The translations under genes and the position numbers were made by a program. A DNA stretch of 64,000 bases, taken from NCBI GenBank assembly GCA_030770535.1, contig JASVEC010000005.1, positions 1,116,001-1,180,000 of the forward strand, given 5' to 3'. The notes under the pieces are model-generated. The model was not told the origin of the DNA. It did not search any database and saw only the letters and a list, made by a program, of their open reading frames with translations. Position 1 is the stretch's first letter. Each line of letters begins with the position of its first letter. Positions 61,841 through 64,000 of the stretch are shown here, in pieces. Origin of the DNA: Batkoa obscura. Taxonomy: Eukaryota > Entomophthoromycota > Entomophthoromycetes > Entomophthorales > Batkoaceae.

Positions 61841-62393
61841 GATTATAGCAGAATTGAAGGAAAGATAGAGATAAAAGATTGTGGTTAAGTCAGTTTTATA
61901 CTTTTGAATTAATATCCTTAAATCATCATTCAGTGTTAAACCCTTTGATTGGCTTAAATATAATAAAATAATTGGTGTTTCTAAAATTATCGTGAAGTTA
62001 TTGAAGGTCGAATGTTGGGTGCTTTGGAGCTCAATTGGTCAGACTCCGAGCGCGTTTATAGATTTCAAGGATTATGATTGGAAAATAGAGAATCAATTTC
62101 AAGGGAAAGAAACGAGATCATTTACAATGAATATAATTGGATAAGCCTACCTCACAGACAATATTATTAGTTAAAGTTATCAGATTAAAACTTGAATAAT
62201 AAATTAACAATACTTCGAATATCCATCAAGTTTACTTAATATTCAATACTTATTGGTTCCAATCTTGAGTTTTACTTTAACGATAGTAACTTCTATAAAT
62301 AATTATGAACATCATAATTATAAACAATAATTAGGAACAAATGAATACATCATTATCATCATCCAGTTTTCATATTGTTATAATCAAACCAGA
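61841..62393. other. RNR2 upstream region
   Basis: Promoter region with the ACGCG core noted above; otherwise AT-rich and without genes. Confidence 0.5.
62051..62055 (-). promoter_or_regulatory. Possible MCB/MBF-like site upstream of RNR2
   Basis: ACGCG core (in AAACGCGCTCGG read on the gene strand) about 210 bp before the ATG, inside a short GC-richer spot (62020-62060) of an otherwise AT-rich promoter. MBF/E2F-type sites drive S-phase RNR genes in fungi. One core only; could be chance. Confidence 0.35.
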
Positions 62394-62430
62394 ATATGGG
62401 GATGTATTTTTTTATTTAAGAATTTTATAA
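62394..62430 (+). mobile_element. 107-bp MITE, copy 11 (left end only)
   Basis: ATATGGGGATGTATTT...ATTTAAGAATTTTATAA matches the first third of the family and then stops. A truncated copy. Confidence 0.75.
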
Positions 62431-62587
62431 ATATTATACATTAATTTAAAATTATTGATATCATATTAGTATGTAGTTTTAATGTTATAATAAATTGATT
62501 TTTCAAGTTATTTTTAAACTTATTTTATAATACATATTAATATATTATTCGAAATAATTAATAAAAAATGCATTGAAAATTAAAATC

Positions 62588-62694
62588 ATATGGGGATGTT
62601 TTTTTTGGATTCATTATTTTTTCCATTTTTTAAGCGTTATTTGAGCGGAAAGATTGCTAGTAAAATTCTTAAACAAAAAAATACATTCTCGTAT
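62588..62694 (-). mobile_element. 107-bp MITE, copy 12
   Basis: Exactly 107 bp, ends ATATGGGGATG and CATTCTCGTAT, TA on both sides. Core TTTTTTAAGCGTTATTTGAG. Confidence 0.9.
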
Positions 62695-62929
62695 TGATCA
62701 ATTAATTTCAAAATTTGAGATTTTTGTTTGTGAAAATAATAGATTTAATAACTTAACTGTCAATAATGGGCAAATAAATATAATTTTTAAAAAGTATGAA
62801 AGAAACAAAGATATAATAATAATAATAAAAATAAAAGGTATTAAAAAGTATTTACATTTACATTTTATCAAACGTGATAATAAACTACACTGTTATCCAG
62901 TATCTGATAGATCAAAAAAAGCGATATAA
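62693..62929 (+). pseudogene. Possible C-terminal relic of the F-box/LRR family (copy D)
   Basis: Directly after MITE copy 12 a frame reads SKFEIFVCENNRFNN then VNNGQINIIFKKYERNK, which parallels NLQNFEMSKCEFN and LNHGLVNIVFDNYYN at the end of copy A. The frame has no start of its own outside the MITE. Weak match; it may be chance. Confidence 0.3.
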
Positions 62930-63508
62930 CTCCAATTAAAGTTATAGAGTCTATAGAGAATAGAAAAATTAAAAGATCAACCCCAGCTTATCTTACAAAA
63001 ATAACTGAAAATTTAAAAGCTTCGATATTTAGTAAGCAAGTAAGTAGCTTATTAGATGATAGAAATCAATTATTAAATGTTGATATTACTTAAATTATTG
63101 ATAGCTAAGTTAATGAATAGTCAAAGAGCAAGTAGTTATAATAATAAGTAAAAACTATTATTATACTGCTTGTATTACATAGGGATGGTTAATTATAGTT
63201 TTGGGGCTAACCACTCCCTCCCATGCAGCTATTTATTAACTTAGCGATATATTAATAATGTAATTATAACATTAGAATTGTTTATTCATTTGATAGCAAA
63301 TCTGCAGTGTTGAATATAAAACAGTTAATAATAAATATTTCTTAATAAAGTTATATAAAAATATATATTTATTTACATATTACAACTTTGACTAATATCA
63401 CTATACATGCTATATTAGTAAAATCTTTGCTAATCCAGAAATTTATATTAAATTTAATAAAAATTCCGCTAATTAACAATATAAATTATAACAAAATAAT
63501 TTAAAACT
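62930..63508. other. AT-rich, no gene
   Basis: No supported feature between the possible F-box relic and the terminal MITE cluster. Confidence 0.5.
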
Positions 63509-63630
63509 GTGTCCGGGTACTTTTGGCTTTTAATAAAGAATTTATTTTATAAAATTTTAAGCAAAGTTTTTAAAATATAATATTTAAAAATTGGATAAAA
63601 AAATGAAACCAATTCGGACACCCCCATATG
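63509..63630 (+). mobile_element. Diverged relative of the 107-bp MITE
   Basis: Right end CACCCCCATAT and the stretch TTGGATAAAAAAATGAAACC match the family; the left end is GTGTCCGGG, and an inverted CGGACAC lies just inside the right end (63615-63621). It abuts copy 13, sharing ATATG, as copies 2 and 3 do. Confidence 0.55.
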
Positions 63631-63732
63631 GCGATGTATTTTTGTGTTTAAGAATTTTACTAACAATCTTTCCGCTCAAACAACGCTTAAAAAATGGAAA
63701 AAGTGATGAAATTAAAAAAAACACCCCCATAT
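63626..63732 (+). mobile_element. 107-bp MITE, copy 13
   Basis: Exactly 107 bp, ATATGGCGATGTATTT to CACCCCCATAT, TA-flanked. Core AAACAACGCTTAAAAAATGG. Confidence 0.9.
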
Positions 63733-63924
63733 AGCTATTTGATATAATGTGCACTGTTTATTGATGTACAGTAACAAGCCTTGGTATTAAATCTGGTTTA
63801 ACCATTTATTCTTCAAAGTTTAACAAATTACTATTCTTTAAAATTAAATAAGTTATCTATTCTTTTTTATCATCCTTAGTCCTAAGGGCGGCATTTTATT
63901 TTAAAATAATTTTAAAATATCCTT

Positions 63925-64000
63925 TTCTTTTTGGCATTTGTTCACTCTGAGTCTAAATTTAAAGACTTGCTAGCTAAATTCTTAAAGAAAAACATACATT
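63925..64000 (-). mobile_element. Probable degenerate MITE running off the window
   Basis: TTTTTGGCATTTGTTCACT, GACTTGCTAGCTAAATTCTT and AAAGAAAAACATACATT follow the order of the family right half. Its end would lie beyond the window. Confidence 0.4.

Overview
The window looks like nuclear DNA of an AT-rich, early-diverging fungus. Protein-coding genes carry many short introns (about 39-114 nt, GTAAG/GTAA donors, TAG/CAG acceptors). The gene set is fungal in style: ISD11, glycine dehydrogenase, PRP16, GPI1, a RAS2-type Ras ending in CLAL, an NTO1/BRPF-type reader, RNR2 and DUF4112 proteins. A tandem cluster of secreted S1 trypsins suggests an entomophthoralean lineage (Conidiobolus-like). That placement is inference; the coding features are direct.

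Layout. 1-15.4 kb is gene-dense: the ISD11 3' end, GCV2, PRP16 (13 exons), an unrecognised helical protein, a cyclin-like protein, a LIM protein with asparagine runs, and two tandem DUF4112 genes. 15.4-24.6 kb is repeat-rich: two broken F-box/LRR genes, seven copies of a 107-bp inverted-repeat element, and decayed coding-like patches. A Ran1/Sks1-like kinase stands alone at 25 kb between long AT-rich stretches. 30-40 kb holds GPI1 (9 exons), Ras (7 exons, one apparently only 2 nt long) and NTO1 (14 exons). A third broken F-box/LRR gene, split by another 107-bp element, lies at 40.1-41.3 kb. Four trypsin genes follow at 42.7-50.9 kb. Two acyl-CoA synthetase paralogues lie tail-to-tail at 51.9-56.8 kb, then a CENP-B-type DNA-binding protein, RNR2, and a repeat-rich end.

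Most genes are independent housekeeping functions: mitochondrial Fe-S and glycine metabolism, splicing, GPI anchor synthesis, signalling, chromatin, dNTP synthesis and fatty-acid activation. The trypsins form one co-regulated, gene-converting family with a shared promoter block.

The strongest unusual observations are the probable 2-nt microexon in Ras, the compact 107-bp TA-flanked MITE family with self-abutting copies, its insertion into F-box/LRR pseudogenes, mosaic gene conversion in the trypsins, and off-consensus residues in PRP16.
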